This document shows positions 25,801 to 35,399 of a DNA stretch of 64,000 bases, one piece after another. Below the pieces are notes generated by a model. That model ran no database searches and was not told where the DNA came from. It saw only the letters and a list, made by a program, of their open reading frames with translations. The position numbers and the translations under genes were made by a program. Origin of the DNA: Phytoseiulus persimilis (taxonomy: Eukaryota > Arthropoda > Arachnida > Mesostigmata > Phytoseiidae); assembly GCA_037576195.1 (NCBI GenBank), contig CM075103.1, positions 14,446,001 to 14,510,000 of the forward strand. Direction: 5' to 3'. Each line of letters opens with the position of its first letter. The stretch's first letter is position 1.

Positions 25801-28800
25801 ATCTCTGACCGTCGCCTGCATGGAAGGCTACGATGGCGGTATCGAGCAGACGTTCCATATGGAGCTGCACGAGGCCGAACAGCGAACACTGCGGGGCAAT
25901 TACACGTCGTCAACGCACGCAGTGATGCAGGCCGTCAACCTGATGCCCGCCACAGCGTACGTGGTAGCAATCTACTCGTCGAATTCACGCGGTCAGAGCC
26001 AACCTACAGTCATAGTCGCCCACACGATTCCATCACCCATTTCTCTGACACGCCGAGGTAAGTGCAATACCTAAATCGCGTCCTGGCGCCGACTCCGACG
26101 AGACCCGGCGTCGTTTCCACTCCACGCCTTTGCTATGTCCCCATGAGGCCCGAATCGTACTCACGGGCTTGGTGGTCGAAAAACCGCAGCCGACTTTCGA
26201 CTCTGTCGTTTATCTCACCTCGAGAGCCTCTCCAAGGAGCCATGGGATCGAACCCGTTTGTGTACATGAATCATCGCTCCGAGGTAGGGCCTTCCGATCT
26301 CCGGGTTCAAACCACTCGGAGCTAAGGCGACGTTCTCCGGTCAGTCAAGCAAAAAAAAACGGGAGAAATAGCGATTTTCACTTTAGTCAATTGGGAGATT
26401 CTCGTTGAGGAAAGCCCAGGGGTGGTACAGAGGTTGATTGAAGAGGACACTTTGCTTAAGTAGCAGCAACGGTAGCGGCGGCAACAAACAGAAAAAACGT
26501 TTGACTCCTGGCAGGCTTCGGTGGGCAGATTGAATTTGGTGGTCGCGGCGGCCGCCTAAGCTCCAGATAAATGGTGGCGGCTCCGAAAAGCAGCTATCGG
26601 ATTCGAGAGGCGAAAGCGACGCTCCTCTTTGGTTGTCTTTCTTTTCGAAGACCACGCGCTGTCTGCCGCCGGCGCCGTCATCGAGGAGAGAGTGCGGAAC
26701 CGAAATCGACCGACTTTATTCTGAGCCTCGTTTCGCCAGTGCTATGTTAATCTTGTTCGATGTTAATCTCGTTCCGGTACTTATCGTCGTTGGCTTCTCG
26801 AATGGTTCGGAGGAAAGGTCCGATCGGGCATCAGAGTCGATCGGCCCGATAAGCTCGACTTTCGAGGTAAAAACGTTCTCGGTTGTGAGGGCTTCGAGCA
26901 TGACGAGTATTCCTGTTTCAGGTATGTGGCACTTGACTCTGAGTCCGCTGCTGCTGCTCCTGATCTCGGTTGCCAGCGGAATCGTGCTCGTGGCTTTCAT
27001 CATCATTCTGGTCATGAAAATCCGAACCAGACAGGTCATCAAAAACTGTGAGTATTCGAGCCGCTCACCTACGCCATCAAATTGGACCGAAAAATTTCCG
27101 GAATTTCCGAAAAATCCCGCAGGAACGTTCCGGGAAATCTGGATTCAATTTCGGATTTCCGGGATTGAATCGATGTCAGGTATCAATGATGTTGTTGTTC
27201 AGTTTCCTCCACGATTTGGAAAGAAGTCGTGGGAGAACTTGTGTACGCTCTTTGCTGAATGTGGGGGAAGCTGACGATCGCTCCAGGCTTCTCGGGCCAT
27301 AGACCTGGATGAGTCAGCCGCTGGAATGATGTCGGAGCGTCTATACTGGGAGCGGGAAAATTGGAACATCATTCCCACGCCGTCTGGGGCCATCTGTCGT
27401 CGTCGTAATGGCTGCGGCTGACCGACTCGATTATTTCTATTCCAGCGCACAAAAGAGCTGCAGCTGAGGACAAGTCCCAGCTCCAGATGGAGGAGAGGAA
27501 CATGACCGATCTGACGCATTCGCCTTACCACGACGAGGAGAAATGTCCAGACATTATCCCCTGTGAGTTGAAATATATCGATTGGAATCAGATTCGGCAA
27601 CTTTGTCCAGGAAACTCCGGCCTTCAGTCGTTCAACGATACACGGTATTTATACGAGCACAAGATCTGATCCTCCTCCTCTGTTTTCCAGCGGAATCCTT
27701 GACAAACTGTCGAGCTGCCGAGGAGCGTCTGCTGGGAACGCCATCTTTCATGGGGGGAATGGTCCAACCGGGTCAGCCGGGGGGACCACTGTGCACAGGG
27801 ACGCTCAAAAAGGGGGCGTGGGACGTCGGAACAAGCCAGGGTCGTGTGATGCACGTAGGTCCGGCGTCTTCGTCAGTATATCAGCACATGGCCACGTTAC
27901 CACGCCATGACAGCCTCCATCTGACGTTACACAGTTCCGTACCAGTGAGTGAAACATCAGAATATAGGATGCGGCACGTAAATAGCGCCCAAGCTCTGTG
28001 ATGCGTTACCTTGATCTGATGGTTCTTCTTTCGCGGCGAAACAGTCGACAGAAACGGGGCTCATTCGTCCGAAAGTCTCGCGGTTCCGCCTGGGGGGGGG
28101 CGGATAACTGAACCAGTCCCAAGGTCTGACCACTTCATCGGAAACTTCCATGTGGGGAACGTTCCCTCTTCCGTTCGGAAAGCCGGGGAGATTGACTCGA
28201 CGCGAAGTGCCAGATCGAGTTCCAGCCTGGCAGTGATGAGAATGAGTGACAGCTTCCTGGGATCGGATCTCTGATGCTAGTCTCGGAATAGAATTTCTCT
28301 GGGAAGCAGCGTCCGACTGTGCATAATGGAAAAGTGCACGCTGAATTGTTGCGCTGTGATCTATTAACCTCGTTGTACACACATTTATCTGCGTTTGTGT
28401 GTGACCGAGTGTTTTATTCATGCGTCGCCAAACAGTGGCGGATAACCGGAATTGTCAAGCCAAGGTCGAACCAGCACGAAACGATCGCGAGAAAACCAGC
28501 ATGTTGAGTAAAGTTGGGACAAACCCCCTATCGCACGAGTTTCTGAGTTTCAACCTTGAGCGCACAAGGAAAAGTGCGACGCTCATCTCCGTTAAGATTG
28601 GCGGGGACGGCCGGGCGGGGAGCAGGGGGGAGAAGCTGGTCGCGCATCCGTTTGATATGGAGGGAATCATGGGATGAGTGGAACTCAGGTCTGTTCTGTA
28701 CTTTCTCCGCAGGAATGGCGGGAATCTGACCACCTGAGTCTATCGCCGACGACGGGACCACCTCCTCCCCACCACGTCTCGGTGGATACTCGCTACCAGG

Positions 28801-30473
28801 CATCATATGACTCTGGAACGTTGAAGGTGAGCCTGCTCCAAGAGGAACGATGAGTCCAATATATTATAAGCCTGCGGAGACTCTAAGTCGGGGTAGAAAT
28901 AGCAGCGGCGGCAGCGGCAAGGAGAACGGAAGCAGATCCCACGAACGATGGGAGTCTTCATTATTTCGAGATTATCAACTGTTTGTATCGCATCTCACGA
29001 AACTGTTCGGAACAGATGGCTGCTGAGAAGAGCAGCTAGGAACGGGAACTCGAGCCAACTCAGCAACTCCGACAGGGTCTGCATCGGAGAATTCATTTTT
29101 TCTGTCCTCCTGTTCCTGTCAGAGTTCTTGATACTCCTCCGCGATGAACACATTCCCGCTCACTATACTCGCTCGCGCCTATCCTCCTCCAAGCTGTTCC
29201 GAATCTATTCCCGACTCCCTCGAGGTCAGGCTCTTATTAGCGGGTCTCCGAAATTTCGAGATATTATTCCGAAACTGAGCGGGATGCTCCGCGCAACCTC
29301 TGGAGGTCTGAACCTCTGACCGCTGCGAGGGGAAGAAAGAGGTGTTCCCCGCTGAGTGAAGAAAGTGGCCCAGAGGAGGAAACAATTGCCCGGCGTGAGG
29401 ACGCTGCGAAGGTTCACCAACCGCCGCGATTCTCTCTCATCCGCCGCGCGGAATTTCTCCCGTGGAGACCCCTGCACTCGAGCCCAGAGCTGTGTTCCCC
29501 AACTAGTGCTTGCGCGTTGTCATGGGCCCAGTTATTCCTCCAAGGATCAGGGCACCCTTCGAATTCCTCATATCTTCGCACTGAGAATTCTCTTCTGAAT
29601 CCGGAAACCGCAACGATCATCTGGAGTCTAGATCTGTGTTTCTGTCACTCATTGAGGGCGGTTCATTCCGCGGTCTGAATTGAGGGCGCGAGGATTTTCC
29701 TCTCGCGGGAGGCTGATCCAGCGGCTCCGGTGTTTTGCACTCGTGGTACCATTGATCGATACAAACGACTGTGACGTGTGGTCTTCTGCGCAAGGGAGCG
29801 AGAATCCCCATGGTTTTAGCTGCTAATTGCAAAGCAAACTCGATTCGCCGGCCAAGTTTCTCGTCCGAGATGAACATCTCACTGGTTTCTGGGATGGCTG
29901 ACGGTCTCTCATCTCGCTAAAAGCGTGTACGTCTCTTAACGATCCGGCCCATCTAGGAACGTTCTGCTGAGATCCCCTCCTCTAGCTCCTCCTCGCTCCG
30001 CTCCGACTCGTAACCATACGGCGCTTTTTCCTATTGTGGTTCCCCTGATGCTCTCTGTGTCCGTTCGAGTGCGTCTCTCTCTTTTTGTACTTTGTCGTCC
30101 TCGTCACGACGCTGCCCTGCTGCTAAGGACAGCAACATAGCGAGTGCCTAAGACTCGGCCTGGGAGTCTTAGTCGAACCTCCTCGAGAGGAATATCGAGT
30201 GGGGTGCAGTCGGGAAGAACAAGGGAGCTGCGCATTGGGAGATCGTACGACCAGGAATGGAAGATCCTCCAGCTCCGTTCCGTAGCATGGGGGAGAATTG
30301 AAAGGGAAAAGGAAAGCTCGAAGACGGTAGTTGCGAGCAGGGTACGGGAAGATGGGAGTAGAAAATGAGGTCGTGGGAACAGGAATCAACAGGGAGAGAT
30401 GCGAAGTCTAACCTAGTGGATCTCTTTTTTTTTCCAGAGTTTCAAACCTTACACGGAGACGAATCTTCAGTAG
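18955..30473 (+). CDS. Sidestep-family Ig/FN3 cell-surface receptor, 13 coding exons (5' partial)
   Basis: Type I membrane protein of the arthropod Sidestep family, whose members bind Beaten-path proteins and guide axons (family knowledge). The visible reading frame is 821 residues: Ig1 1-113, Ig2 114-219, Ig3 220-311, Ig4 312-408, Ig5 409-504, FN3 505-606, transmembrane helix about 611-638, cytoplasmic tail to 821. Each Ig domain keeps its Cys pair and Trp (LPCDI/YRCRV with VLWYKD; LICQV/FTCMA with VKWWRE; LECRT/LSCRA with IEWWKG; FECDI/YTCTA with IGWRFE; ILCEL/IICWG with FKWKFN). Family hallmarks are VPILNLRLGS in Ig4 and NVSAGIIVSSQSLVLQ. Ten introns are phase 1 and the last two are phase 0. 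Every junction keeps frame and no stop or frameshift is seen. The exon with ATG and signal peptide (ending one base into a codon) lies upstream and was not identified. Paralogue within the Side group not assigned. The 312-base intron 25,440-25,751 and the 398-base intron 27,048-27,445 hold nothing I recognise. Confidence 0.93.
19552..19668 (+). CDS. Sidestep-family gene, exon encoding first half of Ig domain 2
   Basis: Acceptor CCCCCAG ends at 19,551 and the donor GTAAGC starts at 19,669; both ends are phase 1. It encodes the PPNEPII linker, the SVIGPYNEGDKLVLICQVEG strand with the first cysteine, and stops at the Gly codon that the next exon completes. Splitting Ig2 (and Ig4) between two exons is a layout shared by exons 5-6 here. 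Confidence 0.92.
19853..20053 (+). CDS. Sidestep-family gene, exon encoding second half of Ig domain 2
   Basis: Acceptor TCTCAAACAG ends at 19,852 and the donor GTGAGT starts at 20,054. The joined frame reads EGGNPAPHVKWWRE, then DETYNVSNGIS, then NDLMATFTCMAANNN with the second cysteine, and ends VIVDLN. Two N-glycosylation sequons (NVS, NIS) are present. Length is 201 bases, phase 1 at both ends. Confidence 0.93.
20054..21805 (+). other. Sidestep-family gene intron 3 (1,752 bases)
   Basis: Begins GTGAGT and ends TTCCAG. I see no additional Ig-like coding piece, no RNA gene and no transposon. A pyrimidine tract with an AG near 21,210 could be a cryptic acceptor, but nothing recognisable follows it. 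Open frames on the minus strand at 20,670-21,089 look like composition shadows. Confidence 0.75.
21806..22081 (+). CDS. Sidestep-family gene, exon encoding Ig domain 3
   Basis: Acceptor CGTTCCAG ends at 21,805 and the donor GTGAGT starts at 22,082; 276 bases, phase 1 on both sides. It encodes one complete domain: RPLSVWIEG, PVTLECRTSGSRPPAVIEWW, then TSTLTFVPASDDSGKHLSCR and a closing WKLEVH strand. Sequons NST and NGT lie in one loop. The SGSRPPAVIEWWKG stretch matches the family's third domain pattern (SRPPAxxTWW). Confidence 0.93.
22373..22504 (+). CDS. Sidestep-family gene, exon encoding first half of Ig domain 4
   Basis: Acceptor TCGTGTTGCAG ends at 22,372; the donor is the weaker GTATTT at 22,505. 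It encodes VPILNLRLGSKL, then EGNDVFFECDIRANP with the first cysteine, and the IGWRFEG tryptophan strand. The LRLGS...EGxDVxFECxIxANP sequence is one of the most conserved stretches of the Sidestep family. Phase 1 on both ends, 132 bases. Confidence 0.93.
22505..23127 (+). other. Sidestep-family gene intron 5, carrying a TC microsatellite
   Basis: 623 bases from the GTATTT donor to a CTCTACAG acceptor. It is pyrimidine-rich over 22,570-22,930 and contains the 28-unit TC repeat listed separately. Serine/leucine-rich open frames here come from the repeat and are not genes. Confidence 0.8.
22769..22824 (+). repeat. (TC)28 microsatellite
   Basis: Uninterrupted TC dinucleotide run of 56 bases inside intron 5 of the Sidestep-family gene. 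It is the longest pure dinucleotide run in the window and lies about 300 bases before the acceptor of the next exon. Confidence 0.98.
23128..23286 (+). CDS. Sidestep-family gene, exon encoding second half of Ig domain 4
   Basis: Acceptor TCCTCTACAG ends at 23,127 and the donor GTGAGT starts at 23,287. It reads REVQTNVSAGIIVSSQ, then LVLQRVDLRNRGKYTCTATN and GIGESNAVMLKV. NVSAG(V/I)I(V/I)SxQSLVLQ is a family signature. 159 bases, phase 1 at both ends. Confidence 0.94.
23287..25151 (+). other. Sidestep-family gene intron 6 (1,865 bases)
   Basis: Longest intron of the gene, from GTGAGT to TTTCCCAG. The frame of the following exon stays open back to about 24,869, but this part reads as a pyrimidine-rich intron end. 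No extra domain, RNA gene or mobile element is seen. Confidence 0.75.
25152..25439 (+). CDS. Sidestep-family gene, exon encoding Ig domain 5
   Basis: Acceptor TTTCCCAG ends at 25,151 and the donor GTATGT starts at 25,440. It encodes the last Ig domain: APVCKKDQKTTYGAARNE, RILCELEGDPSEILFKWKFN, then EDYGPIICWGKNSIGLQREP and CVFNLIPAG. The extra cysteines (PVC and PCVF) and the CWGKNSIGxQxxPC motif are typical of the fifth Sidestep domain. 288 bases, phase 1 on both sides. Confidence 0.94.
25752..26057 (+). CDS. Sidestep-family gene, exon encoding the fibronectin type III domain
   Basis: The acceptor CCCTCATAAG has a weak pyrimidine tract; the donor GTAAGT starts at 26,058. It reads GPPEPVQNCTVINQTEESLT, VACMEGYDGG, then LMPATAYVVAIYSSNSRGQS, the G-strand pattern of an FN3 domain. 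Three sequons (NCT, NQT, NYT) are present. The frame joins PAG to PPEP exactly as family proteins do. 306 bases, phase 1. Confidence 0.92.
26058..26921 (+). other. Sidestep-family gene intron 8 (864 bases)
   Basis: Starts GTAAGT and ends TCCTGTTTCAG. It holds an A9 run near 26,350 and nothing I recognise as coding. An open frame at 26,633-26,920 leading into the next exon has no domain similarity and is probably intronic. Confidence 0.7.
26922..27047 (+). CDS. Sidestep-family gene, transmembrane exon
   Basis: Acceptor CCTGTTTCAG ends at 26,921 and the donor GTGAGT starts at 27,048. It encodes a short juxtamembrane strand, a continuous hydrophobic helix (LLLLLISVASGIVLVAFIII) and a basic stop-transfer end (MKIRTRQVIKN). 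This places the Ig/FN3 part outside the cell and the following exons inside. 126 bases, phase 1. Confidence 0.93.
27446..27562 (+). CDS. Sidestep-family gene, first cytoplasmic exon
   Basis: Acceptor TTTCTATTCCAG ends at 27,445 and the donor GTGAGT starts at 27,563. It encodes HKRAAAEDKSQLQMEERNMT followed by SPYHDEEKCPDIIP. The DEEKxPDIIP motif is shared by Sidestep-family tails. 117 bases, phase 1 on both ends. Confidence 0.9.
27691..27944 (+). CDS. Sidestep-family gene, second cytoplasmic exon
   Basis: Acceptor CTGTTTTCCAG ends at 27,690; the donor GTGAGT starts at 27,945. It enters in phase 1 and leaves in phase 0, the only phase change in the gene. It reads ESLTNCRAAEERLLGTPSFM, a glycine/proline-rich run and HMATLPRHDSLHLTLHSSVP. 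If the donor were skipped the frame would run on to a stop near 28,001. I prefer the spliced form because the next exon joins in frame and reads like a family tail. Confidence 0.85.
27945..28712 (+). other. Sidestep-family gene intron 11 (768 bases)
   Basis: From GTGAGT to TTTCTCCGCAG. It contains a short G run near 28,095 and an unremarkable open frame at 28,420-28,677. Nothing recognisable is seen. Confidence 0.7.
28713..28826 (+). CDS. Sidestep-family gene, third cytoplasmic exon
   Basis: Acceptor CTTTCTCCGCAG ends at 28,712 and the donor GTGAGC starts at 28,827; phase 0 on both ends, 114 bases. It encodes EWRESDHLSLSPTTGPPPPH and VDTRYQASYDSGTLK. The proline run could be an SH3 or WW ligand (inference). 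Confidence 0.82.
28827..30437 (+). other. Sidestep-family gene intron 12 (1,611 bases)
   Basis: From GTGAGC to a T9 tract and CCAG. I see no coding exon or repeat of note inside. Open frames on either strand are short and lack recognisable motifs. Confidence 0.7.
30438..30473 (+). CDS. Sidestep-family gene, last coding exon with stop codon
   Basis: An excellent acceptor (nine T then CCAG) ends at 30,437. The phase-0 frame reads SFKPYTETNLQ and then TAG at 30,471-30,473. A small last exon ending the tail is plausible, and the acceptor is one of the best in the gene. The peptide is short, so the call depends on the splice site and frame agreement. Confidence 0.75.
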   Translation, partial: SFKPYTETNLQ

Positions 30474-32320
30474 AGGTGCAATTGATGTATATAAAAGTCT
30501 TTTACGAGTACGAGGAGCCCGTGGAGGTTCTACACGTGTAAAAAAAATCTTTTTCGCTGTGCATGTATTGTAAATTATCTCATTTCACTTGGAAGTTAGC
30601 GAGCCAGCCAGCCAACCAACCAATCGACCACTCCGTGCGCCGAGTTAACAGGAGGAGAAGAACCAACAAGAGTTGGGACCGCGTCGAAAGTCTAACTTCA
30701 TCAACAAGCAGAAAAGTTAGGCGTCAACCATTACGGAACGCTCCAACTCTTCCTGGAGACAGCCGGATTCTTCACGATTTTCAGGGGAATGAGCCAGACA
30801 CGCCGCTAGCAGTCAATCAGTGTCACCGGAAAATCATTTCCTGAAAGCCGCTGTTTCCGGGAAGAATGGGACACCGTCGAACGCTGAAGAGACCGCCGTT
30901 TGAGAATCGTATAGTGTCATTCTGGCCGATTGTATATAGTCTGTACACACCGAGAGCATTTTTGATGAATCTTTATCTTCGCTGTCTGAAACATAGCAAT
31001 GTATGATATATTGATCTGGCGTTGAACAAATTTGCCGTTAACGTGACCCAACTTACCGTACTCACCCTGAACTCGCTGCGCAATCGACTCTAATGTTTGC
31101 TCGGCAGAGCCGCCGAGCTCATCAACCAAGTTTGCGCGAAGTCAGGATTGAACTCCGCTCCGAATGGAGTAACGAAATTCTCGCTAGCCCAGGCTTGCTC
31201 AATCCGCCGAAGTAGAGTGATTCGAAACCCGAGGAAAAGTTTGAATTATCGAGGAATTCGCTGATCTGTCGAACACTCAGGCTAGGACACCCGAGGAGGT
31301 TCGTGACTCCTCTTTGCGAAACTATCATTGTATCACAATGTCTTTCGCGGGGACCGAGACGTTTTGGCGCATTAGCGCCGAGTCCTTTGGGTCAAATCCG
31401 GTGCCAGCGCCCCTATCCCTCATGCGGAGTACCCTGTCGTTTCCCTGCGAGAAGTCGTCGATGGAATGATGAACCCATTCAAATGCAGGGCTTCGAAAAA
31501 ATTTCGACTCGAATGGCTTTCGATTGTTACATGCTGGTCTGTTCTGGAAATGACCTATTTTATTTTTCTAACGTATTGCAAGCTTTAAGCGGGTGAGGGA
31601 GCCATTTTGCAGTGCAGCCTTGCATTCGAAACTCTGTTCTCAGCGCAACCTCCATGAAAATGACGAATTTGCTCAGATTAGAACATCAACTCGGTACCCT
31701 GATCGAACGAAACCTCGTGTATAGGGCATGCGCGAACATTTCCCTCTTTCCCAAACATTCTCTCGGGCGACCTTCGATCGGCTCTGCTCATTCGCTAAAA
31801 TTCTTCGTTTGCCCGAGAAGGGAGTTCGGGAAGGATGCTAGCCGGTGATTTATCCTTTGGTCGTCCAGAAGGGGCCCTCTTCAGGGTAACTTAGCTCCGG
31901 ATGAAATCGAAAGCCTATGAACATGAGATCTCTTCGTTTCCGCATCAGGGCACTCCATCAGATCAATATAGTCGAGGAACAACAAGTAGGATGTTCGGTG
32001 ACAAGGAAGCTCGAGAGCTCCAATCGTAGCCGAACGAATCACAGCGAGCCGTGGTAGTCGGACGGGGGAAATTTCCTCATTCCCACTAGTTGTAATCTCT
32101 ATATAAATATGTAATATAAACGAAAAGTACTGTAAATATCAGGTATTACTATTGATATTATCATGATACGGATCATGAGCGTCACAGACGAGGATCGGTG
32201 TGCGGTTCTGGGTTCCCGATTAATTTTGAACTTGGAAGGTATGTGAATGAGTGATGGGAAAGGAACAATGAAAATGGAAATACGTGATTCTTAATAAACT
32301 AATTTATAGACGAACTTCAT
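30474..32320 (+). other. Probable 3' UTR of the Sidestep-family gene
   Basis: Starts after the TAG. Composition drifts to AT-rich, most strongly at 32,090-32,330, and an AATAAA closes the stretch. A GCCAGCCAGCCAACCAACC simple repeat lies near 30,602. No well-supported coding exon on either strand is seen, although a minus-strand segment at 31,069-31,129 with a following GTGAGT looks exon-like. The 3' end is inferred from the signal only. Confidence 0.5.
32293..32298 (+). promoter_or_regulatory. Candidate polyadenylation signal AATAAA
   Basis: Canonical hexamer in the most AT-rich stretch after the Sidestep-family stop codon. It is followed within about 30 bases by a T-richer segment. No better-placed AATAAA was seen between 30,474 and this point. 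Confidence 0.45.
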
Positions 32321-33290
32321 CTTCTTAATGCTGCATCTCCGATCTTCAACCAATGTTTGAGGGATGACTTGCATGACTTTCGTCCACTTTCTAGCTTGGT
32401 GATCTTCGTGACCTGTACTCATTGATACGAGGGAGCGAACATTCATGAGTTGTGTTTTTGATCGCTCCTGTTCCAGTCTTTGTCAAGTTCACAAATTAAG
32501 TTCTCGTCATTGAAGTCATCGCTCTCGGCGGTCCGAGAAACATAATATAGTTTTCCAGTCGGGCAGATGCCACGTGATGGGTGGGATTTTTGAGTCGGGA
32601 ATTTCCGAGCCCAAGTTTGATTTGGCCGTAACTTTTTTAATTCATGGAAAGAGGAAGACAATCAAGTAGTGGTCGATAGAGGCTTTCAGGGCGGTCAGCT
32701 TCGTCCTTCGATGGAGTGGACGCAAATACGATCAAGAGGTGGTTTCCGAAACGACCCGTTCGCGAGAACGAGATCGGGCTCCAAAATTCTCGGCCTGAAA
32801 ATGCCACCCTGCGCTCCCGGAGGGGAGGTGGCTGTTCTATAAGCTCACTCGAAGGACGATTGACTGTCACCGAGGACCTCCGGAGCAATCTAAGCAATGG
32901 TCAGAAGAAAGTGTGGCGGGTAGGGACATACATGCTCAATTCTTATGGACACGCTCAGAGTTGATCACTGTCGGACGAAGCGTTAGAATGCTAACAGTCA
33001 TGTTCACAAAAATCAGCCGCATCCAGCCGGACGGAGGGGAAGCCGCCTACCTGGATAAGGTCGCATTCAGACCGAGACTGGGAGCGGAACTTGAGCTCGG
33101 GACTTCTCACTGCCCGAGCTTCCACTTAATTAAAAAAAGTGAATATATTGGACCCGTTGAACACTACCATAATGGACAGCCACGTCGCGAGCAAGCAGGC
33201 CGTGCAGATCTCCATAATGAAATCAAATGTCCCGTTCCATAATCCACTCAGACGCTCATAAAGTCAGTTCGTCTGTCACCGAGCTTTCTC

Positions 33291-33497
33291 TTGGACGCTC
33301 GCAGCCATTACTCGATGTACTCAGCGTACATGCGGCACGCTCCGCCGGGGTCCGTCATCACAAGCCTTCCCAACGGATGCCACGTGTTGGAGGCCTCGTG
33401 GAAAGGCAAACAGCAAGTTCCGGGAGCCGTCGAGTGGTTAGGTTTTGCTCCAAGAGATTGTATAAAAAGTAATGAACGACTGGCAGGAGGGATTTAA
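33291..33497 (+). CDS. Open segment, possible galectin-like central part
   Basis: The frame from about 33,289 to a stop at 33,495-33,497 contains GSVITSLPNGCHVLEASWKG followed by VEWLGFAPRDC. The VLEASWKG part could match the VxNSxxxGxW element of a galectin CRD. No splice sites support it and neighbouring blocks are missing. Could be chance. Confidence 0.18.
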   Translation: MDARSHYSMYSAYMRHAPPGSVITSLPNGCHVLEASWKGKQQVPGAVEWLGFAPRDCIKSNERLAGGI

Positions 33498-33779
33498 AAA
33501 AGTGGAGCAAACGAAAACTTCTGCAGCAGCTTGGCGGACGGCCGTCTCATAGATAATGCTGGACACGCGCCGTTCGCTCAGAGCGAAAGGAGTGTGTTCT
33601 GATGTTTGGACGTCACTTCGGAAGACAGATCGCGACCACGGACGATTTGTATCCCATCTCTGGGACGTCGCAGAATCTGTATCCGCCGAGCGACGCACCC
33701 GTCGACCGAGAGATCAACAGGGACGCCACGAGTCCAACGCTCCGCGATGCCCGTCCCCCAGAATCGAGAACTTTCTCCC

Positions 33780-34110
33780 GCTCGGTATCTGATCGCTGCC
33801 AATTCCACGGTTTGCTCGGAATGCGCAAGGTATTACCGAGCATTCGATGCCGCGATACCGCGGAGTGATCTCCGTGGGGACAGGATTGTGATGTTCTTGG
33901 CGCATTTGCTTCGCTTCGCGTCGGATAACCATGCGGAATGATCCCCTCCAGTGAAACGTCTAGCCGAGTCTGGATCGAGGGCGAGATGAATCAGGCATTC
34001 AAACTGAACGTTGAAGGCCACCGAATTCCTCTGAAGCGGGCATCGAAGCCGAATAGGTTAAGTGAATTAACCCGTGTTCACTGCCATGCGACGCTCACCA
34101 CAACGGTGGA
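33780..34110 (+). pseudogene. Galectin-like fragment, frame-broken
   Basis: Two abutting frames. The first ends at 33,941 with DLRGDRIVMFLAHLLRFASD, resembling the central DxVxHxxxR block. The second, beginning at 33,938 one base out of frame, carries MNQAFKLNVEGHRIPL then LSELTRVHC, resembling the C-terminal F-x-L-x-V-x-GHR...L block. The change of frame between them is why I call it broken. Confidence 0.25.
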
Positions 34111-34732
34111 TCCGGGGAAATCCTGTTCCACATATGTGCTTGGCACATCTGCTATCAGTGCATGGCGCGAGGCTTTCGCGGCCTTTCAGTTTCCACCGCC
34201 AAATAGTTCCCGATGCCTTTTTCCACTCCGTCAGACCAGCGTGAATAGTTTCGCGATGGGCAGAGGGATTGGTCGGTGAACTGGGAGTCGTGGACCTCGG
34301 TTCCGATGGATCGGGGCGCCATTTTGAATCAATGGAACAGTTTGATCGAGGCACGGATTTCAGGGAGTATCCGCACGAACGCACCTTCGGGTGAATGCAG
34401 ATATTTGCCATCGCGTTGGGACGACCTTCCGTGCGTCGGAATGCACCGATTGTAGTCATTTCGATGTGTCATGCTTCGAGCGTTCCGAGGAAATCGCTGA
34501 ATTCAGTCGTGCCGAGGTCGGCCTCTCAGTCGTCTCGGCAAGGTCGATGGCCGAGCATCGCAAGCTCAAACCCCCTCATTTGAGGAGATGTTGCACACTA
34601 TTCTTCTGTGAATGAGGATTACAGAGGTATCTGGCGTAGCACGGGACTGAATATCCGAACCTATTTGCGTCCTTCATCTTGTGAGCGCGACGCTCGTGTC
34701 TGTTGTCGCCCTTCCCTGTTTCATTTTGGCAG

Positions 34733-34907
34733 ACGAAAAGGTGCAATACAGCATCGCCGCCCAGTTCTCCCCTCGACCAATAAGATCGACGGCTATCTCT
34801 GGGCCGAAATAAATGAGATCAGTGGGCGCTCCTGCATCTCGCGGTGGAACTCGTTGTTGTTCGCGAATCGCGATGTTCTCGTGCACTTTCACACGGACTG
34901 CAGCTGA
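34733..34907 (+). pseudogene. Galectin-like exon piece, frame-broken
   Basis: A good acceptor (TTCCCTGTTTCATTTTGGCAG) ends at 34,732. One frame starts EKVQYSIAAQFSPR and stops at TAA near 34,808. The adjacent frame continues with SRWNSLLFANRDVLVHFHTD to a stop at 34,907. DVLVHFH in the second part recalls the galectin DVxxHF strand. A C-terminal block may lie near 35,270-35,330 (EYAIVASHGISPEHFSQR). Confidence 0.28.
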
Positions 34908-35399
34908 TCCAGTGCCGTTACCACGCCAACACGCCGCCCTCGAATGTATGCAGCACAGCGTCGTTTACGCTCTGTTGCCGTTTCCGTGCAGTGGATAGAT
35001 CACAGTGAACGTTCAGATCTCACGGCCACTGCCGCTGCTCGGTGCACGCCACATTACACAGCAATCCAGTTTGACCCATCTGAATTTTTCTTCTGCTCTC
35101 ATCGCCTCTCTATCCTTTCTTCGCTCTCCTCCAGCTCGGTGCCGTCATTTTTTTTTTTCATTCTGAGAGTTATACGGCCATCCGTCAACCAACTACGGCA
35201 ATCTTTCATTCTCGAAGCAACGGAGTCTCTCTCGGATTTCGACAGAGCAGAAAAACGGGAGTACGCGATCGTAGCCAGCCACGGTATTTCACCGGAACAT
35301 TTCTCTCAGAGGCCCATCGAACACCGCCTAGGATGTCGAATGGAACCGCGTGACTTGGAACCTCGGCCGCATCTCGTTACTAACGTTAGTTCCCGTTAG

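Noticed and set aside
31303..31596. Galectin-like phrase FDCYMLVCSGNDLFYFSNVL
   Set aside because: It lies in the probable 3' UTR of the receptor gene, needs frame changes upstream and has no splice support. Kept as an example of how easily such matches arise.
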